This document shows, piece by piece, positions 33,003-43,200 of a DNA stretch of 64,000 nt. The translations under genes and the position numbers were made by a program. Each line of letters opens with the position of its first letter. Within the stretch, counting starts at the first letter, position 1. This DNA is from Lachnospiraceae bacterium (GTDB taxonomy: Bacteria > Bacillota > Clostridia > Lachnospirales > Lachnospiraceae), in NCBI GenBank assembly GCA_015056905.1, contig SVFI01000003.1:124001-188000 (forward strand). The letters are read 5' to 3'. The notes beneath the pieces were generated by a model. It was not told the origin of the DNA and made no database searches. It saw only the letters and a program-made list of their open reading frames with translations.

Positions 33003-33230
33003 TTAGATAATCTCAACGTTTACTTTCTTATTGTCTCCAACAGAAGCAGCTTTTACAACCGCACGGATTGCTTTGGCAATTCTGCCCTGCTTTCCGATTA
33101 CTTTACCCATATCAGAAGGTGCCACATGCAGTTCTACCGTGATAGTTTTCCCTTCTGTTTTTTCGGTTACAACAACTTCGTCAGGATTGTCAACAAGAGC
33201 TTTTGCGATTACTTCTACTAACTCTTTCAT
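33003..33230 (-). CDS. khpA: KH-domain RNA-binding protein KhpA (YlqC)
   Basis: 75 residues, single type II KH domain with the GxxG loop KVIGKQGRIAKAIRAVV. KhpA works with KhpB in RNA binding linked to cell size and division in Firmicutes. GGAGGTGGATT precedes the ATG. It follows rpsP in the conserved ffh-rpsP-ylqC order. Confidence 0.96.
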   Translation of the reverse strand: MKELVEVIAKALVDNPDEVVVTEKTEGKTITVELHVAPSDMGKVIGKQGRIAKAIRAVVKAASVGDNKKVNVEII

Positions 33231-33259
33231 AATCCACCTCCAAAAGTGTTATGACAAAA

Positions 33260-33505
33260 TTATTTTACAATTCCTGCCTGTTTGAAAATCTTATTAACAA
33301 CTTCTGTAGGCTGAGCACCGTTTGCTAACCATTTTTTAGCTAACTCCTCGTCAACTTTGAATGAGCTTGGTTCTGTTGTCGGATCATATGTTCCGATCTC
33401 TTCGATACATCTTCCATCTCTTGGGGATCTTGAATCAGCTACTACGATTCTGTAAAAAGGAGCTTTCTTCTGTCCCATTCTTCTTAATCTGATTTTTACT
33501 GCCAT
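33260..33505 (-). CDS. rpsP: 30S ribosomal protein S16
   Basis: 81 residues starting [38 protein letters not shown], the standard S16 sequence. GGAGG precedes the ATG. It lies between ffh and khpA. Confidence 0.98.
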   Translation of the reverse strand: MAVKIRLRRMGQKKAPFYRIVVADSRSPRDGRCIEEIGTYDPTTEPSSFKVDEELAKKWLANGAQPTEVVNKIFKQAGIVK

Positions 33506-33542
33506 TGTTTTTTACCTCCAAAATGTTTTTAAAAAATTTATC

Positions 33543-34934
33543 TTAAAACGGAAATCTTCTTCCGCCGCCAAGACCGCCCATGCCGCCAAAGCCACCCATC
33601 ATGTTTCTGCGACCCTTTTTGCCGCCCATCATACCCGGGAGCTGTTTCATCATCTTCTGGCTCTGCTCAAACTGTTTGATAAACCGGTTCACAACTGCAA
33701 TATCCACGCCTGCCCCCTTAGCAATTCGATGCTTACGGCTCGGATTCAAAAGTTTCGGATTACGTCTCTCCTCTACTGTCATGGATAACACAATCGCTTC
33801 CATACGCGCCATTTGTTTTTCGTCGATGGCACCTTCAAGCTGTGCCGCATTCATTCCCATTCCCGGCATCATACTCATGATAGCGGAAAGGCCTCCCATA
33901 TTGCGCATCTGCTTCATGCTTTCCAGGTAATCTTCGAAATCGAATTTCCCTTTCTTCATCTTCGCAGCCATCTGCTTTTCTTTTTCCTCGTCGATATCGA
34001 TACTCTCCTGCGCTTTCTCAATGAGCGTCAGCACATCTCCCATACCGAGGATTCTGTTCGCCATACGGTCCGGATAAAACTGTTCCAAATCGGAAAGTTT
34101 CTCACCCATACCTGCATAAAAAATCGGTTTTCCTGTTACGGCTTTTACAGAAAGAGCCGCACCGCCTCGCGAATCGCCGTCCATCTTAGAAAGAATCACT
34201 CCGTCGATTCCGACTTTTTCATCAAACTCTTTCGCAACATTAACTGCATCCTGACCTGTCATCACATCGACAACAAGTATCGTCTGATGCACATCAACAT
34301 TTGCTTTAATATCCTGAAGCTCCGCCATCATATCCTCATCAATATGAAGTCGTCCGGCGGTATCTAAGATTACCAGATTATGTCCGTTCTTCTGCGCATG
34401 TTCCAGTGCCGCTTTCGCAATATCGACCGGCTTATGATTCTCTCCCATAGAGAAGACTTCCACGCCCTGCTTCTCACCGTTTACCTGCAGCTGTTTGATT
34501 GCTGCAGGACGATAAACGTCACACGCTACAAGAAGACATTTTTTACCTTTTACTTTATATTTACCTGCGAGTTTTGCAGTTGTCGTTGTTTTACCTGCAC
34601 CCTGCAGACCACACATCATAAGTACTGTAATAGACTTGCCCGGCTGAAGCTGAATCTCAGCCCCTTCACTTCCCATCAGGTTAATCAATTCTTCATTTAC
34701 AATCTTGATAACCATCTGTCCCGGGTTGAGACCGTTCATGACATCCGCACCGACCGCTCTCTCTTCGACGGTCTTTACAAACTGTTTAACAACCTTGAAG
34801 TTGACATCAGCTTCCAAAAGAGCCATCTTAACTTCCTTCAGTGCCGCCTTGACATCTTCCTCCGTCAAGCGCCCCTTACTACGGAGATTCTTAAATACAT
34901 TCTGCAGTTTTTCGGTTAAGCTTTCAAATGCCAT
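33543..34934 (-). CDS. ffh: Signal recognition particle protein Ffh
   Basis: GTPase that binds SRP RNA and signal peptides and delivers ribosomes to FtsY. 463 residues: N domain, G domain with GLQGAGKTTTTAKLA, DTAGRLHIDE and SKMDGDSRGG, and a methionine-rich M domain (~300-463) with MSMMPGMGMNAA and a glycine-rich tail. It begins 3 bases after ylxM stop, and its receptor gene ftsY lies 4.3 kb upstream in the same direction. Confidence 0.98.
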   Translation of the reverse strand: MAFESLTEKLQNVFKNLRSKGRLTEEDVKAALKEVKMALLEADVNFKVVKQFVKTVEERAVGADVMNGLNPGQMVIKIVNEELINLMGSEGAEIQLQPGKSITVLMMCGLQGAGKTTTTAKLAGKYKVKGKKCLLVACDVYRPAAIKQLQVNGEKQGVEVFSMGENHKPVDIAKAALEHAQKNGHNLVILDTAGRLHIDEDMMAELQDIKANVDVHQTILVVDVMTGQDAVNVAKEFDEKVGIDGVILSKMDGDSRGGAALSVKAVTGKPIFYAGMGEKLSDLEQFYPDRMANRILGMGDVLTLIEKAQESIDIDEEKEKQMAAKMKKGKFDFEDYLESMKQMRNMGGLSAIMSMMPGMGMNAAQLEGAIDEKQMARMEAIVLSMTVEERRNPKLLNPSRKHRIAKGAGVDIAVVNRFIKQFEQSQKMMKQLPGMMGGKKGRRNMMGGFGGMGGLGGGRRFPF

Positions 34935-34937
34935 GTA

Positions 34938-35252
34938 CTATAACTCCTCAAGAATTTCTGCGGTCAATTTCCTAACCTGCACGATATCTTCCGTCTCATC
35001 AATCTGACGAATTTTCTTTTTAATATTCTCAAAGCGTTCCACAAGATGAAGTTTGCTCTCATACCCAAGCAATGCCTTATCACAACGCCTTATCAAATCG
35101 TGTATCCCCTGCCTGGAAATGCCATAATCGCCTGCCAGCTCCGATAGTGACATGTCGTTAAAAACCGCATCCTCATATATCTGTCTCTGATGCTCTGTCA
35201 GAAGCTCACCATAGAAATCATATAAAATTCCCTGTTCTACGATTTTTTCCAT
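34938..35252 (-). CDS. ylxM: YlxM family putative DNA-binding protein, SRP-associated
   Basis: 104 residues with a helix-turn-helix ([31 protein letters not shown]) and a coiled tail. YlxM is encoded beside ffh in most Firmicutes and has been linked to SRP activity. ATG 35252 has AGGAG upstream; the 8-codon track extension is not supported. The promoter lies 30-60 bases upstream. Confidence 0.93.
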   Translation of the reverse strand: MEKIVEQGILYDFYGELLTEHQRQIYEDAVFNDMSLSELAGDYGISRQGIHDLIRRCDKALLGYESKLHLVERFENIKKKIRQIDETEDIVQVRKLTAEILEEL

Positions 35253-35284
35253 AAAAACTCCTACATTTCCAAACAACCTTGGTT

Positions 35285-35313
35285 ATCATACCATCATATA
35301 AAATGGGTGTCAA
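35285..35313 (-). promoter_or_regulatory. Strong sigma-A promoter of ylxM-ffh, inside the preceding terminator
   Basis: On the minus strand TTGACA (35308-35313), 17 bases, TATGAT (35285-35290). The perfect -35 is part of the descending stem arm of the terminator at 35297-35333. Confidence 0.75.
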
Positions 35314-35333
35314 GTATTTTTTCTTGACACCCA
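35297..35333 (-). terminator. Intrinsic terminator of the degenerate kinase/receiver gene
   Basis: Reading leftward, TGGGTGTCAAG and CTTGACACCCA (35304-35314/35323-35333) form a perfect 11-bp stem with an 8-base loop, followed by TTTTATAT. It lies 5 bases after the gene stop. Confidence 0.85.
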
Positions 35334-35337
35334 CGAT

Positions 35338-36921
35338 TTATTTAATAACGCGGAAACCGAACAGCTCGTGTTCGTCGTCAGGACCGATATCCTGTAATTC
35401 CCGAATTAATATTTCTTTCATCTCAATGTCATCAAACGGAATCTCAATATGATAATCCATTCCGTTCTCCAACGCCTTCATTCTATCGTCACGGAGCGCA
35501 TTCGTTGTAAGTGCAACTATCGTGATATCATTGAGATCAATGCGCTTCATTTCGCGCAGCTCCATCGTAGTTTCATATCCGCTCTTATCCGGAAGCATCG
35601 GATTTATGAACATGATATGATAGTAGCGCATCGGCGCAGCCACAAGCATATCAATCGCTTCCTGTCCTCCGAACGCCATATCAACCGAAAGTCCGAACCG
35701 TTCCAATTTTGTAGCCGTCACCTGACATCTATACTCGTCATCATCCACAACAAGCGCACGATACGAAGAAAAATCTCTCTCGTGCATACTGTCCGCCAAA
35801 TGTGTAACAATTCCCTTTTCTCTCGCCTCTTCCTCATCCGCCGGAGTCACCGGGATGCGCAATGTTATCTTCGTTTCATTCTGCAATTCGTCCACATGCA
35901 AAATCCCTTCCAGACTATCTGCCATCCTCTGACAAAATGTAAACATCTTCTTTTCTTTTGCAATCATATCCACCGCATCCATTCCGTCAGCTTTGAAACA
36001 AAAGACCAAATCAAACACTTCCGCATCTTCCGCTGTCTCTTCTCTGCAGTCAAATAAAACTTCACCTATGACATTCGCTTCCGACTTGCTGTATCTCATA
36101 CATACATCCACGAGATACATAAATAACATTTTTATCAATTTATAATCCGATACAAAGGCAACTGTCTTCGGACTCAGATTTTTCAGTTCAAAAGATATCC
36201 TCTTTTCTTTTGCTTTTTCATCGACAAACCGACCTATCTGTCCCAAAAGTGATTCCGTAAGTATCACTTCTTCCTGCAATTCCAGTTCCCCTTTTTCCAT
36301 TGCAGATTTCATAAAAAGCTGCTCCAGCATAGATGAATATTGCATCAGGCAATTCTTTGCGTCCTTTATGTACGCCTCTTTTTCCTCCCCCTCTTTCTCC
36401 AATGCCTCATCGAGCATTCCCTCCATGCTGTAGAGCGGTCCCTTCATTTGCTGCTCAATATGTTGAAAAAAATCTTCTTTTGCCGCACTGCATTCATAAG
36501 CGATATCCATACATTTATCTGTAAATTGCGCTACTGCATTCACATACAAATATTCCTTTGTTATGTCTGACAGAGTCATACACACAATCTCATCATTCAA
36601 ACAAAAAAAGGCCTTAAAACGCATACGTCGTTCTTCACCCTCTGCACCCGCAGAATACTCGACAACATACTCATCCTCATATCGCAGAGCATCCAAAACC
36701 ATCTCTCTACTGATTTTTTTCAAAAAGGACTTTTCATCATCTCCCATATAGTCTTTTGCACATGTATTTGTGCACCACACATCATAATCGACCGTCACAT
36801 CACCATCCGCTGTGTTTATAAGACGACCGCTCTGCGCTGTTTTCTCCATCAAAAAAATCTGCTCGTATGTACGCGCCAATACAGAAATCAGCACGTTCAA
36901 ATCCTGTCCTTTTGCTAACAT
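35338..36921 (-). CDS. Degenerate hybrid histidine kinase/receiver protein
   Basis: 527 residues from ATG 36921 (GGAGG 7 bases upstream; the track TTG start is not supported). Order: PAS-like sensor (~1-130), HisKA-like helices (FFQHIEQQMKGPL), a HATPase remnant and a C-terminal receiver. Aligned to the usual FLANMSHEIRTPL, the phosphoacceptor His is Gln. The ATPase region lacks the N box and glycine-rich G boxes. In the receiver the DDD pocket remains (VVDDDEY), but the phosphorylated Asp is Asn (MFINPMLPDKSGYE) and the conserved Lys is Ile (HIEIPFD). It therefore cannot signal by normal phosphorelay and is probably a scaffold or binding protein. Soluble. Confidence 0.8.
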   Translation of the reverse strand: MLAKGQDLNVLISVLARTYEQIFLMEKTAQSGRLINTADGDVTVDYDVWCTNTCAKDYMGDDEKSFLKKISREMVLDALRYEDEYVVEYSAGAEGEERRMRFKAFFCLNDEIVCMTLSDITKEYLYVNAVAQFTDKCMDIAYECSAAKEDFFQHIEQQMKGPLYSMEGMLDEALEKEGEEKEAYIKDAKNCLMQYSSMLEQLFMKSAMEKGELELQEEVILTESLLGQIGRFVDEKAKEKRISFELKNLSPKTVAFVSDYKLIKMLFMYLVDVCMRYSKSEANVIGEVLFDCREETAEDAEVFDLVFCFKADGMDAVDMIAKEKKMFTFCQRMADSLEGILHVDELQNETKITLRIPVTPADEEEAREKGIVTHLADSMHERDFSSYRALVVDDDEYRCQVTATKLERFGLSVDMAFGGQEAIDMLVAAPMRYYHIMFINPMLPDKSGYETTMELREMKRIDLNDITIVALTTNALRDDRMKALENGMDYHIEIPFDDIEMKEILIRELQDIGPDDEHELFGFRVIK

Positions 36922-37025
36922 ATATGTCCCTCCGTCGCTGGTTTCCCCTACATTTTTCCACAATAGAGCAATTTTTTCTTTTATTGCACTTTTTTATAGT
37001 TTACCATGTCTTATTAAAAAAAGCT

Positions 37026-37892
37026 TTATATTTTTTCAGCAAATATATTTTTATAGCCTTCTCCGTAAATCTCGGTCGCATTCGAAATAATCATAAAAGA
37101 CTCCGGATCATGTTCCTTGACAATCTCCTCCACCTGCAACGATTTCTTCTTATCCGCAACGCACATGATAATCTTTTTCTCTTTGCTCTGAAATGTTCCT
37201 GCCCCGTACAACCATGTCACTCCGAGCCCCGCCTCATGCAACAGACAATCCGTCAATTCGTCTGCATGGTCACTGATAATATAAATCAGACGTGCTCCGT
37301 CTTTACCATATAGTACAGCATCCATTGTGTACATCGTAACAACCGTCGCAATCGAAGCGTAAATAGACGCTTCAATCGTTCCGAACACAAGTCCCGCCGC
37401 CGCAATGACCGCAGAATCAAAAATCAGGAAAAGACTCCCCGTCTTTTTGTGCGGAAACTTCTGTTTGATAATTTTTATAATGATATCGATGCCTCCGGTT
37501 GTAGAACCTGCACGGAATACAATGCCAATACCTGTTCCGACCAAAACCGCGCCGACAATCGCAGCCAGCATTCTATCCTCCGTCAACGGTCCGATGTACT
37601 CCATAAGATTCGTGAGAATTGATATCATAATAAGCGAATATATTGTTGAGACGATAAATTTCCATCCGAATTTCCATATACCTATCACAATAATCGGAAT
37701 GTTTAACACAAGAATCAGTGTACCCGTCTCCACGCTGATAAACCGGTTGAGCAAAATCGCAATACCGGTAACCCCTCCCGGCGCCAAATCGTTCGGATTT
37801 AAAAACAGCGCAATCCCCGCTGCATAAAAGATAGCACCGAGAAAGATGGTCAAATACTTTTTACATCCCATCATCACTTTTCTTTTTTCCAT
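37026..37892 (-). CDS. YitT family membrane protein (DUF161/DUF2179)
   Basis: 288 residues from ATG 37892 (MEKRKVMMGCKKYL), with GAGAGG upstream. About five to six membrane helices in the first ~190 residues, with FLNPNDLAPGGVTGIAIL and GSTTGGIDII typical of the family, then the soluble DUF2179 domain (LIYIISDHADELTDCLL; GTFQSKEKKIIMCVADKK). The transported or sensed molecule is unknown. It lies between ilvA and the degenerate kinase gene. Confidence 0.9.
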   Translation of the reverse strand: MEKRKVMMGCKKYLTIFLGAIFYAAGIALFLNPNDLAPGGVTGIAILLNRFISVETGTLILVLNIPIIVIGIWKFGWKFIVSTIYSLIMISILTNLMEYIGPLTEDRMLAAIVGAVLVGTGIGIVFRAGSTTGGIDIIIKIIKQKFPHKKTGSLFLIFDSAVIAAAGLVFGTIEASIYASIATVVTMYTMDAVLYGKDGARLIYIISDHADELTDCLLHEAGLGVTWLYGAGTFQSKEKKIIMCVADKKKSLQVEEIVKEHDPESFMIISNATEIYGEGYKNIFAEKI

Positions 37893-37930
37893 AGCATATT
37901 CCTCTCTTATGTTATCATATCCCACAGAAT

Positions 37931-37981
37931 AAAAAATATGAGCCGTAAAAATGCCTTATTGCGTTTCTCCCGGCTCATATT
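37931..37981 (-). terminator. Intrinsic terminator of the smc-ftsY-ilvA operon
   Basis: Reading leftward, AATATGAGCCG and CGGCTCATATT (37935-37945/37971-37981) form a perfect 11-bp stem with a 25-base loop, followed by TTTTTATT. Confidence 0.75.
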
Positions 37982-38001
37982 AATATTACATTTTACTTCT
38001 T

Positions 38002-39234
38002 TTAAATATTGGTTCTGACTACTTTCGGCTGATATCCTTTCGTATTCAGTGCTTCGATAATTTTCTGCTTGTGTTCCGTACCGAATGCTTCCAGAGTGAT
38101 ACGCAGTTCCACTGCCGCATTTCTGTTCGTAGATACGAACTGATTATGCTCAAGCTTAATTACATTTCCGCTCTCCTCTGCAATAATTCCTGCCACAGTA
38201 GAAAGCTCACCCGGCTTATCCGGCAAAAGCACGGAAACGGTAAAGATTCTGTCTCGGAAAATAAGTCCCTGCTGCACAACGGAAGACATTGTGATGACAT
38301 CCATATTTCCGCCGCTCAAGATAGATACGACTTTTTTCCCTTTGACATTCAAATACTTCAATGCTGCTACTGTAAGCAATCCTGAGTTTTCAACAATCAT
38401 TTTATGATTTTCAACCATATCAAGGAACGCAACGACAAGATCTTCATCCGGAACCGTAATAATTCCATCGATGTTTTCCTGAATGTAAGGGAAAATATTA
38501 CTTCCCGGCGTTTTTACCGCCGTACCGTCTGCAATCGTATTGACATTCGGAAGCGTTGTCACTTTTCCGGTCTGAAGGGAAACCTCCATACAGTTTGCCC
38601 CTGCCGGCTCAACACCAATCACCTTAATCTTCGGATTTAACAGTTTTGCAAGTGTCGAAACGCCTGTCGCAAGACCACCGCCACCGATTGGTACGAGTAT
38701 GTAATCCACAAGCGGAAGTTCTTTTACGATTTCCATTGCAATAGAACCCTGACCTGTAGCTACCGCCAAATCATCAAACGGATGAATAAATGTATAACCT
38801 TCCTGCTCAGCGAGCTCATACGCCTTTGCACATGCTTCGTCATACACATTACCATATAACACAACTTCTGCGCCATAACTCTTCGTACGGTTTACTTTGA
38901 TGAGGGGAGTTGTCGTAGGCATGACAATGACAGCCTTAGCACCATAACATTTAGCCGCATAAGCAACACCCTGTGCATGATTACCCGCAGAAGCCGTAAT
39001 GATACCTTTCGCCCGCTCTTCTGCCGATATTGTGCTCATCTTATAGTAAGCACCGCGCACCTTATACGCTCCGGTAAACTGCATGTTTTCCGGCTTTAAA
39101 TAAACTTTATTCTCTGTCTGTACACTTAAATATTCACTATATATCAGCTCTGTCGGCTGTGTCGCTTCTTTCACTTTCTCGGAAGCTTCCTCGAACTTTT
39201 CAAGTGTCAACATCTTTTCATCTTTTTCGCTCAT
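38002..39234 (-). CDS. ilvA: Threonine ammonia-lyase with C-terminal ACT domain
   Basis: PLP enzyme that converts threonine to 2-oxobutanoate and ammonia. The PLP lysine is in QFTGAYKVRGAYYKM, and the phosphate-binding glycine loop is PIGGGGLATGVST. Residues ~330-410 are one ACT domain (VSVLLPDKPGELSTVAG), giving the ~400-residue form often allosterically controlled. ATG 39234 has AAGGA 5-6 bases upstream; ATG 39240 overlapping the ftsY stop is the alternative. It is an unusual neighbour of ftsY. No other branched-chain synthesis genes are here. Confidence 0.93.
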   Translation of the reverse strand: MSEKDEKMLTLEKFEEASEKVKEATQPTELIYSEYLSVQTENKVYLKPENMQFTGAYKVRGAYYKMSTISAEERAKGIITASAGNHAQGVAYAAKCYGAKAVIVMPTTTPLIKVNRTKSYGAEVVLYGNVYDEACAKAYELAEQEGYTFIHPFDDLAVATGQGSIAMEIVKELPLVDYILVPIGGGGLATGVSTLAKLLNPKIKVIGVEPAGANCMEVSLQTGKVTTLPNVNTIADGTAVKTPGSNIFPYIQENIDGIITVPDEDLVVAFLDMVENHKMIVENSGLLTVAALKYLNVKGKKVVSILSGGNMDVITMSSVVQQGLIFRDRIFTVSVLLPDKPGELSTVAGIIAEESGNVIKLEHNQFVSTNRNAAVELRITLEAFGTEHKQKIIEALNTKGYQPKVVRTNI

Positions 39235-39236
39235 AT

Positions 39237-40178
39237 TCATCCTTCTTTCACGTCGATATCAAACAATGCGTTTACAAACTCTTCGGAATTAAATTTCTGT
39301 AAATCTTCGATAGTCTCACCGACACCGATATATTTTACCGGAACTTTAAGTTCCGACTGAATGGCAACAGCAATTCCACCCTTTGCCGTCCCATCCATCT
39401 TAGTCAGAATAATACCCGTTAAATCTGCAGCTTCACCAAACTCTCTTGCTTGCGCCAGCGCATTCTGACCGGTTGTTCCGTCAAGCACCACAAGATTTTC
39501 CCTGTGGGCATCCGGAAACTCTTTGTCGATGATACGATTGATTTTCTTGAGCTCTTCCATTAAATTCTTCTTATTGTGAAGACGACCTGCCGTATCACAC
39601 AAAAGAACGTCCGCCTTTCTCGCCTTCGCTGCGCTTACCGCATCAAAAACGACACTTGCCGGGTCCGCATTCTCCGCGCCGGCTATAATATCTACACCGG
39701 CTCTATGCGCCCATTCCTCAAGCTGTTCCACTGCCGCCGCGCGGAACGTATCCGCCGCTGCAACAATCACCTTACGATTCTTATCTTTCAACTTTCCTGC
39801 CAATTTCCCGACACTTGTTGTCTTACCGACACCGTTGACACCGATCACAAGAACGACCGACTGCCTGTGTTCGAAATCGTAAGCCGTCTCGCCAACCTGC
39901 ATCTGCTCTTTGATACTGTCAATCAAAAGCTGCTTGCATTCGGAAGGCTCTTTGATATGTTTCTCTTTCACCTGTTGCTTCAGTCGCTCTAATATCTCAT
40001 TTGTCGCTTTTACTCCAATATCACCCATGATGAGAATTTCTTCCAGTTCCTCGTAAAAATCCTCATCAATATTAGAAAAACCACTGAACACGGAATCAAT
40101 TCCGCTGACAATATTGTTTCTTGTCTTAGTCAGTCCTTCTTTTAATCGGGCAAAAAAGCCTTTTTTTTCTTCACTCAT
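39237..40178 (-). CDS. ftsY: Signal recognition particle receptor FtsY
   Basis: Docks SRP-ribosome complexes at the membrane. 313 residues: short N domain, then the G domain with GVNGVGKTTSVGKLA, DTAGRLHNKKNLMEEL and TKMDGTAKGG. It lacks the long acidic A domain of E. coli, as usual in Firmicutes. Follows smc by 22 bases. Confidence 0.98.
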   Translation of the reverse strand: MSEEKKGFFARLKEGLTKTRNNIVSGIDSVFSGFSNIDEDFYEELEEILIMGDIGVKATNEILERLKQQVKEKHIKEPSECKQLLIDSIKEQMQVGETAYDFEHRQSVVLVIGVNGVGKTTSVGKLAGKLKDKNRKVIVAAADTFRAAAVEQLEEWAHRAGVDIIAGAENADPASVVFDAVSAAKARKADVLLCDTAGRLHNKKNLMEELKKINRIIDKEFPDAHRENLVVLDGTTGQNALAQAREFGEAADLTGIILTKMDGTAKGGIAVAIQSELKVPVKYIGVGETIEDLQKFNSEEFVNALFDIDVKEG

Positions 40179-40200
40179 AAAAATCTCCCGGTTTTGGCTT

Positions 40201-43200
40201 TTATTCTGTCAGGTCTTTCTCAATCAGGTTGACGCTGACAAGCGTTGATACACCTTTTTCCTGCATAGTGATACCGTAAAGTCTGTCTGCTCTCTCCATT
40301 GTACCACGTCTGTGTGTAATTACAATAAACTGTGTATGTTTTGTCAGCTTATGTAAATATTTTGCGAAACGTCCGACGTTTGAATCATCAAGCGCCGCCT
40401 CAATCTCATCAAGAAGACAGAACGGAGACGGTTTCAGATTCTGGATGGCAAATAAAAGTGCAATGGCTGTCAGTGCTTTCTCTCCACCGGAAAGCTGCAT
40501 CATGTTCTGCAGTTTTTTACCCGGTGGCTGGGCAATAATCTTAATACCTGCCTCAAGGACATCTTCATCCTCCATAAGTTCAAGAGTACCATGTCCTCCA
40601 CCGAACAATTCTTTAAACACTTTATCAAACTCGCTGCTAATCTGTGCGAACTTATCATTGAACTGTTTGCGCATCGCTGTATCCAGTTCTGTAATAATCC
40701 CCTGAAGCGTTTCCTCCGCCTTGACAAGATCATCGTGCTGGTTCGTCAGGAACGAGTAGCGCTCCATCAGTACTTTGTAATCTTCAATCGCATTGACATT
40801 GACGTCTCCGAGTTTTTTGATATCGTCCTTGACCGCCGCAATCTGCTTCTTCATTCCGGAAAGGTCTGTCATTTCCGGATCGCGAAGCTTTGCAGCCATT
40901 GACAGCGTAATCTCATACTCATCCCACATATAATTAATCTGGGATTCTAAAGATTCCTGCAGTCTCTCTCTCTGCGCGTTCAGACGGAAAACATCCTTAT
41001 CCAAAAGCTGGATACGGTCGGAAAGTGCTTCTCTTTCCGTAAAGAAGTTCTTCTGTTTTTCAGTAAGTTCCTGTTTCTTCGCCGTATCGCGTTTGAGTTT
41101 TTCCTGGTTTTCATCCTGCGAAGTATAAGAAGCTTCTATGGTCTTCTCGAGCTGTGCAATGTCACCTTTCTTGCGCTCCACTTCCTCCTTGGATGCATTC
41201 ATATTTTCCAAAATTTCGTTGAGCTCACCCGTAATTCTGCCAATTTCCACATTCACACGGTCCACATTCTGCTGCATGAAATCTTGTTTCTGAAGAACTT
41301 TTTCCACTTCCGTGTTCATCTGTGCATACGCATCCGCCTGCATCGCCTCTCCCTCTCGAATCTGTTCGAGCGCTTCCTGCATCTGCGCAATCTGCTGCTG
41401 GATGTTCTTCTCCATCTCCTCGGAGCGTTTGAGTTCATCCGCATTTCTCTGCTTTTCTTCCTGAATCTCCTGAATCTGTGTATCGATTTCAGTCTGCTCT
41501 TCTTTTAACTTCTCAAAACCTTTACCGGTCTCGTTTTTCTTTTCCTGCGCCTGCATAACGTTGAGTCGTGCGGTATTTTGTTCAATGAACTTCGCCTGCA
41601 ATGTTGCTTTTACCTGCTCAAGTTCCTGACGCACTTTCATACGCTCTGCTTTCGTCTGCTCAATCTCATCCAGAAGCCTGTCTACCTGTTTTAAGAAATC
41701 CTTGACCTTCTTTTCCAGTTCATCCATCTCTCTGCGACGACCGAGAAGATTGCTCGCATTTTTGAATGCACCACCACTGATGGCTCCGCCCGGCACAAGA
41801 AGTTCCCCTTCCAAAGTCACCATACGGATTCCATAGTCATATTTTCTTGCGATTTTAACCGCATGGTCCACATGATCTACCACAACAATACGGCCCAGCA
41901 TGGCTTTTGCCACGTTCCGGTATCGCTTATCGGTCGAAACCAAATCGCATGCCATTCCGATGACACCTTTTTCATCCAGCACCTCCGGTGTCTTAAACTC
42001 CTGCGGATGCTCGATGCTCGTCAGCGGAAGAAACGTTGCCCGTCCAAATTTATTCTTCTTGAGGTACTCAATCATCTTCTTGGCTGTTTCTTCATCATCC
42101 GTAACAATATTCTGAATATTTCCGCCGAGTGCTGTCTCGATTGCCGTCTCATATTTTTGTTCTACTTTCACGATATCTGCAACAACACCGATGATACCTT
42201 TTTCTGTTTGCTTCTGCTCCATGACTTTTCGAATACTGTTTCCATATCCGTCGTAGCGCTCCGTCAAATTGGAAATTGCCTCCAATTTGGACTTTTCCTG
42301 ATGATACAGCACCTGTGTATCTCTCAGTTTCTGATCTTTTTCGGATAAAATATCCGTAATTTCATGATTTCTCTCTTCCAAAGAAGACTGTCTGTCATTG
42401 AGCTGACGAATCTGCTCGTTAATACGCTTAAATTCATCTTCAAGCTGACTGATGATTTCCTCCTGCTGCTGTTCATCCGAACGGGCACGCAGAAGCTTTG
42501 AGCTCATCTCTGCCTTTCGGATGTTAAGCTGTTCCAGCATGGAATCAAAACGTCCCGCCTTGGATTTGATGGTAGCACGCTCTGTCAGCGCATCAATAAT
42601 GGTGCGCTTACCGGATTCAATATTCTCATTGTATTCTTCCATCTGCCTCTGCATACCGAGCAGTTTTTCCTTAGCCTCGTCAAGTTTCTGCTGCATCTCC
42701 TCGCGCTCAAGGTCATACTGCTTCTTTTCCTCACAGAAGGAATTCTTTTCCTCTTCTCTCTCCTGAATCTGTGCACGGATATTCTTTTCACGCTGCATAA
42801 AATGCGCCTCGTTGTCATCCGCCGCCTTAATCTGCTCTTTCAGGACATTAATCTGCACTTCAAGCTTACCGCGCATTTCGGATGTGCTTGAAAGGAGATT
42901 TCTCTCGTTGGTAATCTCCTCTTCCAATCTCTCAATGGACTGTGCAATACGGTCATACTCATCCCTAATATGCTCAAATTTCTCCTTCGTTGCCAAAAGG
43001 TCTCCGTCCGCAATGCGGTGTTTCTCCGTCACGGACTCAAGCTGCTCTTGAATATGACTGTTTTCAAGAAGGAACATGTTGACATCCAGTGTCTTCATTT
43101 CCTCTTTTTTACGTAAATATACTTTTGCCTTCTCCGCCTGTTTTTCAAGTGGTCCGACCTGCTTCTCAAGCTCTGCCAGAATATCTGTCACACGGAGAAG

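Noticed and set aside
35338-36921. Kinase/receiver gene as a pseudogene
   Set aside because: The frame is open over its full length, with ribosome site and terminator; only catalytic residues are replaced.
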